A stretch of DNA of 64,000 nucleotides from Chaetoceros tenuissimus (Eukaryota; Bacillariophyta; Thalassiosirophyceae; Chaetocerotales; Chaetocerotaceae), in contig BLLK01000062.1 of assembly GCA_021927905.1 (NCBI GenBank), positions 682,001 to 746,000 of the forward strand, read 5' to 3'. Every line of letters starts with the position of its first letter. Position 1 is the first letter of the stretch. The position numbers were made by a program, and so were the translations under genes. The notes below the pieces were generated by a model. That model searched no databases and was not told the origin of the DNA. It worked only from the letters and a program-made list of their open reading frames with translations. This document shows, in pieces, positions 1 to 8,857 of the stretch.

Positions 1-1
1 A

Positions 2-49
2 GAAGCATCCGCTGCCCCGCGAAACGAACAGCAGGACCACGAGGTATAA
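2..49 (+). CDS. Possible C-terminal end of an upstream gene (partial)
   Basis: The first bases are clearly more GC-rich than the following 500 bp and read as an open frame of 15 codons (EASAAPRNEQQDHEV) ending in TAA at 47-49. This fits the last codons of a + strand gene that begins outside the window. The piece is too short to name, and chance cannot be excluded. Confidence 0.35.
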   Translation, partial: EASAAPRNEQQDHEV

Positions 50-561
50 CTAGTGGTGGCTTTCATTGGGGAACGCATTTTAGACTCATTTTGTGGAATA
101 CGAAATACTCTTTGCGTGTTAAGTAATTTTTTAGGACTAAAGATGTGGTTACATGTATAGAAATGCAGATTCTTCCTTTTTTGAAGTAGTTTGAATTCAT
201 TTTTGTTCTACGTTTTGAGTTCACATTTTTGCTTTTAGATAAAAATTAAAGTCTCCACTAGTCTTACTAGGGACATACAAAACGCAATATTCAATATCGC
301 TTCGTTTTCGTTGATCGAAAGAGAATATATAGATTCTGGATGTATTGAATGATGTATTTGGTAATTGAAAAACTGTATGAAGGATTTTTTAATTGTTCTT
401 CTTTTCATACCTTCTCTTCTTGGGTCATTTTTAGAAAGGACAGTAAATGAATAGGTTCTGAGACCTCCACATGAGACAGCTCAGCCATCAGCCATCAGCC
501 ATCAGCCATCAGCCATCGAAAAATCTCAAGGAAAAACATCACACATCACACATCTTCTTCT
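50..561. other. Intergenic region with heptamer repeats near its right end
   Basis: No coding signal is seen in this AT-rich stretch. It holds the CAGCCAT repeat at 482-516 and a short run of ACATCAC units at about 534-553, directly before the PUS3 start codon, so the right end is probably promoter or 5' UTR. Confidence 0.6.
482..516. repeat. CAGCCAT heptamer, five tandem copies
   Basis: Five perfect copies of the 7-mer CAGCCAT lie 45 bp before the ATG of the PUS3 homologue. A second, related heptamer array (CTCATCA) sits in the same relative place before the gene at 14682. Confidence 0.9.
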
Positions 562-2352
562 ATGCCTAAAGTCATTACTTTTTTGACTGATATTTCGCAG
601 CTTTTCTCTATTCAAGGTCTAATTCTTCAGAGATACATACTTATGTCGTCCCATGAAGAAAATACAAGAAATCAGGATTCTCTACTAAAAGATCTTGGCA
701 TCAAGTCTTCAAATGAAGCCGTGAAAGTCCTCCATTCTCTGCTTACACAGAATATCATCAACCCTTCACAAATCAAGGCAGCTTCTAAAAATAATACAAA
801 GAAGAAACCCAAGAAGGCACAGAAAGGAAGTAATATAAATCGTTACATGACCAGACATATTGCTCTAAGATTTCATTATGATGGGGCAACATATAATGGA
901 CTGGCGCAAAATGTAAATTCTCCTACTGACAATTCAGTTGAGAAAGCTCTATTTGCTGCACTACAAAAAACATGCTTAATCGAGTCAAGAGAATCATGTG
1001 GATATAGCAGATCTGGAAGAACTGATAAAGGTGTTTCTGCTTTTGGACAAGTTGTTGCTTTGCGAGTTCGAAGTGCTTTTCCTATTGGTTCATATTTGAT
1101 AGATGGAGATTCGAAAAGTCTGCTTCAAGAGGATAATTTACCAAAGAATCATTTAGAGAAATTAAAGTGCTTGGTGCCAAAGAAAAAGACTAAAAACAGT
1201 CAAAATGATGAATCGGATTTGGTAGAAAAAGAAATGCTAGAAAAAGACTTTGCACAACTTATCAATAATGTGTTGCCTTCAAATATTAGGATTCTTGGTT
1301 GGTCTCCAGTCTCCGACGAATTCTCTGCTCGCTTTTCTACAAGAAGTAGATTATATAGGTATTTTTTCGTCCGAAGAGATTTGGATCTGCAAGCAATGGA
1401 ATTGGGGTGCAAATACATGATAGGGCGTCATGACTTTCGAAATCTGTGCAAAATGAATTGTGAAGAGGTTGATAATTTTGAGCGAGTTATTCACGAAGGC
1501 AAAATCATAGTTTCAAATGGAAACAATGAGAGTGATGAATTTCCATATGAAGAATATAGCAAGTTTTCAAACCATGAAATGGATTCTGGTGACACAAGTA
1601 GACAAGTCTGTTATATAGAAATCAAGGGACAAGCATTTCTTTGGCATCAAATTCGATGCATCGCTTCTGTCCTTTTCATGATCGGTGAAGGATTAGAAAA
1701 GCCTGAGGTAGTACAAGAACTTCTTGATATCAAGACAAATCCTGGGAAACCATCATATCAGTTTGCACCTGATTTGCCATTGGTTCTTCACAGTTGCGAA
1801 TACTCCAATCTACGATTTGGACATTCAGTACAAAACTTGTGGAGAACATCTTGCGACTTGGAAAATAGATGGGAAGAATTATCACTCACTGCAGAAAGGC
1901 TGAAAAATGGTCTACTTAGTCTTCGTGATGAAGCGGAAGTGAAGGAAGAGGATGTCTACAACTTTGTCAAAGCAATACTGGAGGAAAAGGCAACAAAGGA
2001 AAGTAAAAGAAGAGGGTATAGGATAGAACCCGTGATACCATCCCTTCCTTCATCTAGTCCTGATGGTATTATTAAATGGAGTGCTGCACTTGAGTTCATC
2101 AAGAATAACACAGACCTTACAAGCACTCAACCAACAGTTTCAGTGCATATTCCATTAATGGAACGAGGTCGAGGTTCAACATATGAAGAAAAAATTCAAG
2201 CTATAACAAGGGCAAATCCTGTAGATGGACACGTTTCGTCAAAGAGAAGACGAGAAGCTTACGAACAAAACATCAAGAAAAAGAAATGCACAAAGGATGA
2301 AGATGAATTATTTTACAAAAAAATGACCTCACAAGGTGGATCTGGATTTTAA
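562..2352 (+). CDS. PUS3: tRNA pseudouridine synthase, TruA family, PUS3-like
   Basis: This enzyme would isomerise uridines 38/39 in the tRNA anticodon stem-loop to pseudouridine. The frame is a single exon of 596 residues. The catalytic motif SGRTDKGVSA is at residues 151-160 with the nucleophilic Asp at 155. FSARFSTRSRLYRYFF and GRHDFRNLCKMN follow, and the KMN stretch is close to the KMD form typical of the Pus3/Deg1 branch. WHQIRC near residue 370 is another family block. The N-terminal 90 residues are lysine-rich and not conserved. The C-terminal extension (residues 430-596) is also outside the core; a basic stretch near 555-580 could aid nuclear import or tRNA binding. A second ATG at 643 (MSSHEEN) is an alternative start. 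The assignment to PUS3 rather than PUS1 is by motif only. Confidence 0.9.
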   Translation: MPKVITFLTDISQLFSIQGLILQRYILMSSHEENTRNQDSLLKDLGIKSSNEAVKVLHSLLTQNIINPSQIKAASKNNTKKKPKKAQKGSNINRYMTRHIALRFHYDGATYNGLAQNVNSPTDNSVEKALFAALQKTCLIESRESCGYSRSGRTDKGVSAFGQVVALRVRSAFPIGSYLIDGDSKSLLQEDNLPKNHLEKLKCLVPKKKTKNSQNDESDLVEKEMLEKDFAQLINNVLPSNIRILGWSPVSDEFSARFSTRSRLYRYFFVRRDLDLQAMELGCKYMIGRHDFRNLCKMNCEEVDNFERVIHEGKIIVSNGNNESDEFPYEEYSKFSNHEMDSGDTSRQVCYIEIKGQAFLWHQIRCIASVLFMIGEGLEKPEVVQELLDIKTNPGKPSYQFAPDLPLVLHSCEYSNLRFGHSVQNLWRTSCDLENRWEELSLTAERLKNGLLSLRDEAEVKEEDVYNFVKAILEEKATKESKRRGYRIEPVIPSLPSSSPDGIIKWSAALEFIKNNTDLTSTQPTVSVHIPLMERGRGSTYEEKIQAITRANPVDGHVSSKRRREAYEQNIKKKKCTKDEDELFYKKMTSQGGSGF

Positions 2353-2748
2353 TATATATTGAGCCTCCTAAATTAAAGAGATCAAAGCACAACTTTACAA
2401 AAAGCCTCTAGTATGTTTTGTATACTGGAGTAAAATTTCAAGTCAGAATCATATGGCAAAGTAGAGTGAAACTCTAACATCACCCATCTTCTTATATTTT
2501 GATGACTCACACTCAAAATGCATACGAAAAGTGAGAGCCAGATCAGGCGCTAATATCCTAGCATTCTTGTCTTTGCGATATCTTTGAGCCCAAGCTTATC
2601 GAAAACTGTTTCAGCTTGCTTCTTTTATGGATCAAACCCCGGCATTGATACTTCGCATATTACTTTCATCAAAGCAGTCTTGATGGATTTATGTAAAGCA
2701 AGTACATCCTCGAATAAAATTCTTGAAACGTCTAAATAGAATGCTCAT
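2353..2748. other. Intergenic region with a possible decayed coding fragment
   Basis: This lies between two gene 3' ends (PUS3 on +, ankyrin gene on -). On the minus strand 2708..2550 reads as about 52 codons with one internal TAA at 2627-2625; the pieces DVLALHKSIKTALMKVICEV and KKQAETVFDKLGLKDIAK look protein-like. The source protein is not recognised. It may be a pseudogene fragment or chance. Confidence 0.3.
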
Positions 2749-3988
2749 TCAACGGAGACCTTTCCTCTTCAGCTCTTTCAATACGTCGTCTGGTATATCA
2801 AGATTATCGTTTATTTGTCCATTCAACTGTTTTTGAAACATACCCAGGAACGAGTTCCAAATCCAAAGCAGAAAGAGATGAAGAAGTGATTCTTTGTCTT
2901 CATTCAAATCTGTCAATATCTGTGGTTGAACTATAATTTTATCAACAGGAGGGATAGTCTTTACAGATTCAATCTTTTTAGCTTGAATATGTTCTTCGCC
3001 TTGGAACTTGTTTGTGAGTGCAATATGTTTTTCACTGCAATTGGAGCTTGCCTTTTCATCACTGAGTGACTGTGAAGATGACTCTTCAAAAATAACTTCA
3101 TCACTTGATTTCGGATCCAAAGCATTGCGAAAGAAAGAATCCCATATCTCCAAATGTCGCCCTGTGATCTGAGGTTGTTCTGGAAATTGTTTGTAGCCAT
3201 TACTCTCGTAGTACATTTGCGATAAATTGCTCTCTGTTTGAAGCAGATCACTTTGAGTGTTTTGAAGCAGTAGGTTACAAGCAATGCACTGGTTACTACA
3301 AGCTTTCTCTGAAGAAAGAGCTTGAACTAATTCTACACTACTATGATTGGAAACAGCGTAGTGAAGGGGAAGATTTCCAAAGTCATCCTTCAATCTGCTA
3401 CAGGCTAAGATAAGGTAGGTGATTAGGCAACAATTGAATATAGACTAGCAGTCGCAGGGACTTGAGATTGGACTTACCTCCATGTTCCAAAAGTTTGTTA
3501 ACGCATCTGATGGAGCCTATCTGAGCAGCAATATGAAGGGGTGTCAACCCTTCAATGTTTTCTGCATTCACATGGCATTGATTCTCTAGAAGAAAGTCAA
3601 ATGCGTTCGAGTCCAAGTTTTGATTGTTTTCGAGAATAACATGCAGCGGGTTATTTTTTCTATCATTGATTTCGTTTATATTCTCTTGAGACATGAGCAA
3701 CGTCATTAGACTTAAATCTCCTTTTCTACAAGCAAGCAGAAAAGGTGTATTTCCATCATAATTCTTCTCATTGCATTGCTGAGGTAATTGTTGCTTCGGA
3801 CTGTTTCTAGGGATTGACATTGATTGAAATACGGAAGACTCGTCGCTACTATCGCTGTCAGAATAGTCTAAACACTCTTCGATACCAAACGAATCTGCTT
3901 CTTTTTGAAATAGCACATCATCATTGCGAGTTATTTTTTCAATTAATTCCAGTGTCTTTGGTGCAAGCACTGTTTCTTTTACCTCCAT
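2749..3988 (-). CDS. Ankyrin-repeat protein, two exons
   Basis: Exon 1 is 3988..3478 and exon 2 is 3404..2749, with an intron at 3405..3477 (donor GTAAGT, acceptor CTTAG). The join restores an uninterrupted ankyrin repeat, LLEHGACSRLKDDFGNLPLH, and gives 388 residues. Ankyrin repeats run from about residue 78 to 205; recognisable units are DGNTPFLLACRKGD, EGLTPLHIAAQIGS and FGNLPLHYAVSN. The N-terminus is acidic and serine-rich (DYSDSDSSDESS). The C-terminal 150 residues are not repeats, and a hydrophobic stretch LLHLFLLWIWNSFLGMF near residue 345 could be a membrane or helical segment. The role is probably protein-protein contact; no specific partner is evident. The start codon lies in a 99 bp tandem duplication. 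Confidence 0.8.
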
Positions 3989-4137
3989 TACTTCGTCTTC
4001 TAATTTTCTGTGGATTGCCTATTTCAAGAACAACTGACAATCAATTCCAGTTCTTGGGGGTGCAAGCACTGTTTCTCTTACCTCTATTTACTTCGTCTCC
4101 TAATTTCTATGTATTGCCATTTCAAGGACAACTGACT
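3940..4137. repeat. 99 bp tandem duplication over the ankyrin gene start codon
   Basis: Unit A (about 3940-4038) and unit B (about 4039-4137) align along their length, for example AATTCCAG...GGTGCAAGCACTGTTTCT...CTTCGTCT and TTTCAAG(A/G)ACAACTGAC. Unit A holds the ATG of the ankyrin gene (3988..3986). In unit B the matching position reads AAATAGAGG and the ATG is lost. The rest of 3989-4415 shows nothing else that I can name. Confidence 0.85.
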
Positions 4138-4415
4138 TTGACACGACCATGTCGACACAAACTTGATTGATGTGCTTCACACTTCCCTGGTGGCTCGGTG
4201 TTTTTCTTTTTTCCCTTTTCCACTGAGAAATTGGACAATTTCAATTCGAATCACTTTCAGCTGTAAATTTCATTGGTAAGGTAATAGAGATCTTCTCTTT
4301 TTCTAAAGTAAAAAAGGTGGGAAAGGTTTCATTTGTTTTGCAACCATAATTCAAATATCAAACTTTTCTCACAAAGCATTTCCACATCCCATTCACCCCA
4401 TAGAATTTGATTAGA

Positions 4416-5498
4416 ATGTACAGTAATCAAGAAGAAGATCTACTTGGAATGGGAATATTTGAAGCCAGCCAACAAAGTCGACAAAGTTATCCGAATAATC
4501 AAGTCGTTTTAGTTCAATCCCAACAACAACCTCAGCACCAATACGGAGACGTGCTGATGCAATATCAGTCACCAACGAAAGGAACGCCACAGTATCATCC
4601 AAGAGACCCTCGTTATCCAATGAAAGATCATAGTATGGTGGACTTGAATGTTCCACGTCATAATACAATGAATCAGCAACAATGTGGAGTCCCTGTCTTT
4701 TCTACTTACTCTATTCTCGATGATAGAACGTTTGCCCCTCCGCCTCCTTTGCCCAGTAATGAAGGTGTGATCAAGTACGATTTCATGACCGATGGAACGC
4801 CTTTTTGCGCCTCAGCTTCTTTGCCAAAATTTGAGAGAATCATGCACTCTGGAAGTATTTTAGCTCGAATTTCCATCAAATCACTAGTGACCAAAACATG
4901 GAAAGAAGTATTTTGGATCATATATGGATCTACTCAACTCATTTTCTTTCGAACGAAACGGGATTATGAAGAATGGGCCTTCAATCCTGTGTTGAATGCC
5001 GATGAGAGGAATTTATTGATCAAGCTAAAAATCGACTTGGAAAAAGATTTGAGTATAAATGGAATTAGAGGATACAATAGCACTAATTGCAGACCAAAGG
5101 AGTATAGACGCCGTGGAGTTCTTTACAACTTTAAGATTGATTCCATGACCAAGTACGGGCCGTCTCTTGTTGGAGCTTTCGCCTCAAAAGATAAACGAGA
5201 AGTCATGAATTTGCATTCGTTATTTAGCGAAATGATGAAGCGTTCCCCTTTGAATTCCAATTTACTGAGAATGTCATTCTCCAAGAATCCAATCAATCTT
5301 GACTCAAGAGAAAGAAGAAGCAGAGAAAGTAAGTTCTTGAGTTATCATTGTCTTGTTTATGAATTGACTCGATACTAACCATTGTGACCAGACTCAATGA
5401 GGTCCATGCCAAGCTTTGCATTATCTCCTGATAGGACTCCTTCTAAACAAGCAAGCTCGAAATCCGGCATTTCTTCAATGACTGGTAGTCATTACTAA
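4416..5498 (+). CDS. PH-like domain protein, family member 1
   Basis: Exons are 4416..5328 and 5392..5498, giving 339 residues. The ATG at 4416 is preferred because the open frame upstream begins only at TTG. The N-terminus is Q/N/P-rich and followed by DDRTFAPPPPLPSN, a motif also present in member 3. The core at about residues 140-280 looks like a pleckstrin-homology fold: HSGSILARISIKSL, then TKTWKEVFWIIYGSTQLIFF (the basic-W-x5-W strand pattern), DYEEWAFNP, and a last helix after GAFASKDKREVMNLHSLFSE. The spliced C-terminus is short and serine-rich. Members 2 and 3 share the core. A phosphoinositide- or protein-binding adaptor role is an inference. Degraded copies of the last exon lie downstream. 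Confidence 0.75.
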
Positions 5499-5601
5499 GT
5501 TCAGGGTTGCTGATGACAGCGCACGGATTGCCAATTTCAATTATAATTTCAGTTTCACCGCTTCTGGCTCTAACAATTGAAACTAACCCTGACGAACTCT
5601 T

Positions 5602-5820
5602 CCTCCATGATGAGAACAACGACCACCTCCGTAAATACGGTTTCCACATTCCTGATCATTGATCACAAGCAAGGGCATCTCCTTGCTTGACCTCCATGAT
5701 GAGGACAACGGTTACTCCCATAATAAGTACGGTTGCCACAGAGCTGGCCATTATTCATTCTGTAAGAGCACCCCTTACACGAACTGGACCTCCATGACGA
5801 GGACACAGGAGCGAGTACTG
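5602..5820. repeat. Three degenerate tandem units of about 89-98 bp
   Basis: Units begin with CCTCCATGA at 5602, 5691 and 5789. Units 1 and 2 share CATGATGAG.ACAACG...TA..TACGGTT.CCACA over about 50 bp; unit 3 matches only over its first 16 bp or so. In one frame they encode LHDExNxxxxxKYGxH, with stops between units. Confidence 0.6.
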
Positions 5821-6111
5821 GATGGAAATTCAACAACAACGTAGAATTTCATACGTTACTATAGGCTAATTAAGTTAACGACAAATTATGAAAGCAGTAT
5901 GGTTCCAAAGAAAAGAACTCATTGAATGCTCCCAACGTCTTGTACTCTACAAATCTCTAAAAAGATTGTAGCTATCCAATTCTTTTGAAATGTTTGTCCT
6001 CCACTTCTATTCCCTCTCATATTTCCATTGAAGTGGTGAAATCTTCTTCACATGTAAGTTTAATTCTTTTACTCTGCACCGATCTAGGACTCAAGACATT
6101 ATTCTTTGTAC

Positions 6112-6275
6112 CAACTCTTCCATTGTCTCTTGATAAAAGTCCTTCAAAACAAGCGCCGACAAAATAGGCAAGAATTATACTATCTCAGGTATAGGAATCA
6201 TCTTATACCAAGTCTTCCACTACCTCATGATGAAACTCCTTTCAAAACAAGCAAGGACAAAATCGGCAAAAAGTT
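6112..6275 (+). pseudogene. Two decayed copies of the last exon of the PH-like gene
   Basis: Both copies align with the exon at 5392-5498. Each matches CCAAGCTTTGCATTATCTCC with CCAA(C/G)TCTTCCA(T/C)T(G/A)(T/C)CTC, then TGAT, TCCTT..AAAACAAGC and a GACAAAAT.GGCA ending. Stop codons interrupt both. This suggests a former extra family member, or tandem duplication of the 3' end. Confidence 0.65.
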
Positions 6276-6384
6276 ATTACTATCTCAGGTCTAGGTAAGT
6301 TCAAATAATTTTCTTTTAACTTAATATCTTTTTCCTATGAATACATGTGTTTGCCTTCCGTGTCTATTCACTTTCATGCTCAAA

Positions 6385-8326
6385 CTAGTACTGATAACCG
6401 CCTCCCATGTATTCATTTGCGTTACTTCTTCTCTCCACAGGGCCACTGCTCATGACACCATAAGAGCGATGAGACTGTGAACTGTAAACAGATCCACCAC
6501 CATTGCCACGACCGTAATCCAATCTTCCCATAGATGCACTTGATGAAAAATGTTGACGATTACTTTGATCTTGTGACTGAACTGCAAAAGCTACTGGATC
6601 TGGTGCTTGCTGCTGATAATCGTAATTGCTTTGGGCAGTGGCTGGACGCTGCTGCTGCTCATAAGAGAATTGCTGTTGTGGTGGCTGCTGTCCATACCCA
6701 TGTTGCTGAGGACTTGGAGCATGGTGTCCGTGTGCATGGCCATGATTTTGGTGTCCACCATGGTGTCCACCATGGTGTCCAGGACCATTTCTTGCAGTTG
6801 CCATTTTGATCATTTCTGAGATAATAGTACGAAGGTTGAAGGTTTCTCTCTCATTTGGTGATGCAAATGCTGCAGCAATAGTTGGTCCGTACTCCATCCA
6901 ACGTTCAAGCTTGAACTGATGACTGTTGACAGATGAAATGTGAGCAAAATGAATGATTATATATAAGTAGCAATGTGAAAATCCACCAATAGCCATCTCC
7001 AACTTACAGCATTTTATTATTGTAATTCTTCAATCTCTGAGTGGTGACTTGATATCCGCGAACTCCCTGTTTAAACATATCTCCTTCGAAATCAACCTTT
7101 AATTTCACCAAAAAGTCTCTTTGAGGCTGACTCAAGTATGGGTTAGTAAGCCAATCCTCAAAGTCAGAACTGGAACGGAAGAAAAGAATCTGATTGGTTC
7201 CATAAGTTACCCAGAAACACTGTTTCCACTTCTTGATCAAAATAGTTCTAAAGGAAATACGTGCAAGGACATAACCAGAATGATGAACTTGGTCAAAATC
7301 TGGGAGTGGTGATGCACCTGGTGGTGCATTTTGAGAAAGTCCACGAGACTGTTCCAATCCAGCAATATTTCTAGGTTTTGGAGCAAATTTTGGATCATCA
7401 AATGCTGCCGAACCAGTTTTTGCTGATTCAACTCCTCCTCCACCTGTAGATTTGGACAAATAAGAAACATCATCATTTTGATTTGCTTCGAATACAGATG
7501 GTGGTCTAGATGGAGATTTCTCTTGTACAGTGTTGGAAAAGTCACCGAAAAAGTCATCATCTTCTTGTACAACTGCCGCTGGAGCATTTTGAAATACGGG
7601 AGAAGTTGGAGATTGTGGAGGAAGACCCTGCTGTGGTGGTGCAACAGATGAATTCAATTGTTGCATGTAAGGATTCTGTTCAGTCTGCTGTGGTTGAACT
7701 GGAGGAGCAGGAGGTGGTGGTACTGGTGGAGCAGGGGGTGCATTGCTCATGTATCCTCCAGACATTTGAGACATGTTTGATGAAGGCACAGGAGACCCAA
7801 AATTCATTTCATTATTTGCAGCTGGCGGAACAGGAGCTGGTGGCTGTTGTGCTGGAACTGGCGGAGCAGGAGGTGCTGGTGGCTGTCCGAAAGGAGAACC
7901 AAAAGATGGATTTTGACCCATGGGTGCAGCTGGAGGAGGAGAAGCCATTCCAAATCCCTGCATCTGTGGCTGTTGTTGCTGAGGCTGTCCCATTGGTGGC
8001 TGCTGTTGCATAGACCATTGATTACTTGGCTGCTGCTGAACTGGAACCATTGGTTGCTGCTGACCCATCATGCCGCCCATTCCCATCATGCCCATTGGCT
8101 GTTGCTGAGGTGCTGCTTGACCATACATCCCCCCTCCAAATGGATTCTGTTGCATAGGTTGCTGTTGCATAGGTTGCTGCTGCTGCATCATAGGCTGTGG
8201 ACTACTGTTCATAATTGGCTTCTTTTCTTCACTGGCTGCTGGTGCAGGAGCTGGTTGAGCTGCAGGTGCCGGTGTTGAAAACGACGCGAACTCTGCAAAT
8301 GGATCAAAACTCATTGTTGTTGTCAT
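6385..8326 (-). CDS. PH-like domain protein, family member 2, with long Q/P-rich N-terminus
   Basis: Exons are 8326..7008 and 6922..6385, intron 6923..7007, giving 618 residues. The first 260 residues are extremely rich in Gln, Pro, Met and Gly and probably disordered. Short motifs there resemble endocytic sorting signals: SFDPFAEF at the N-terminus (DPF), QNPFGG (NPF) and DDFFGDF. The PH-like core is at about residues 355-480 and spans the splice junction: HSGYVLARISFRT, KKWKQCFWVTYGTNQILFF, DFEDWLTNPYLS, LHQFKLERWMEYGPT, AFASPNERETFNLR. The tail is His/Gly-rich with repeats of GHHGGHHGGHQNHGHAHGHH type, then Q/Y-rich, ending YMGGGYQY. In other eukaryotes DPF binds AP-2 appendages and NPF binds EH domains; a role in clathrin traffic here is only an inference. 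Confidence 0.8.
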
Positions 8327-8491
8327 TTAGGTAATAATTAAAAGTTCTAATCAGTTTCTGTTTCAATTTCTTTCTTTCACACTAGTTACAGATAGATACT
8401 CTCTTATGGTTTTATGATGTGATTGTGATCTTATTCTTAAAAAGTGTTCGCAGTAAAGAGGAATGGTGGAATGTGATGAAGATGAAAGATA

Positions 8492-8507
8492 CTTGTGCAT
8501 GCACAAG
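8492..8507. promoter_or_regulatory. Perfect 16 bp palindrome upstream of PH-like member 2
   Basis: CTTGTGCATGCACAAG is its own reverse complement and lies 166 bp before the ATG at 8326. It could bind a dimeric factor. No known site is assigned. Confidence 0.4.
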
Positions 8508-8801
8508 CCATGCATTCTAAGTGCACTAAGATAACACAAACAAAAGAAAGAACGATTGCTCGCCTAAAATGTGTGCTAAGAATGTCTTATATAAGGGTTT
8601 TTTAGCTTTTGACTCTTCTTTTTTTGCCCTACTTGGAAATTTGTTTGATGGGTCTTCTTCAAAACGCACCTAAAGGGGCCATAAGAAATCTTTGAAGCAG
8701 CGCGTTATGGAAAGCGAACCTACAAGTGCCTTACACAATCCTAACAATAATCTGATAATTATCTTAGCGCGAATGGCGAATCAAAACCATATCTCCTTCG
8801 G

Positions 8802-8809
8802 TGACGTCA
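8802..8809. promoter_or_regulatory. CRE-type TGACGTCA site
   Basis: This is a perfect 8 bp cAMP-response-element palindrome, 476 bp upstream of the ATG of PH-like member 2. In diatoms such elements are known targets of bZIP and aureochrome factors responding to CO2 and light. Function here is inferred from the motif alone. Confidence 0.35.
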
Positions 8810-8857
8810 TTCTTCTCTACCACTTTTCAGGCAGGACTAAAAAAATAGATAACCTTA

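Larger units (their letters stand above)
5499..6384. other. Intergenic region with relics of the PH-like family and short coding-like repeats
   Basis: There are two kinds of repeat. CCTCCATGA(T/C)GAG units start at 5602, 5691 and 5789, the first two translating as LHDENNDH.. and LHDEDNGY... Two degenerate copies of the last exon of the 4416 gene are at about 6112-6172 and 6208-6273; the first is preceded by a GTAAGTTT donor-like site at 6051. No intact gene is seen here. Confidence 0.7.
8327..8857. other. Promoter-containing gap before PH-like member 2
   Basis: This lies between the start of member 2 and the 3' end of member 3, both on the minus strand. It holds a perfect 16 bp palindrome (8492-8507) and a TGACGTCA site (8802-8809). 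The open frame at 8692-8883 has no family features and overlaps the next gene's tail antisense; I do not call it. Confidence 0.6.

Noticed and set aside
482-516. Heptamer array considered as a CRISPR array
   Set aside because: Units are 7 bp with no spacers and the genome is eukaryotic.
7510-8278. Overlapping open frames opposite the Q/P-rich PH-like protein
   Set aside because: CAG/CCA-rich coding DNA leaves all other frames open; the products are low-complexity Leu/Trp/His or Val/Glu strings.
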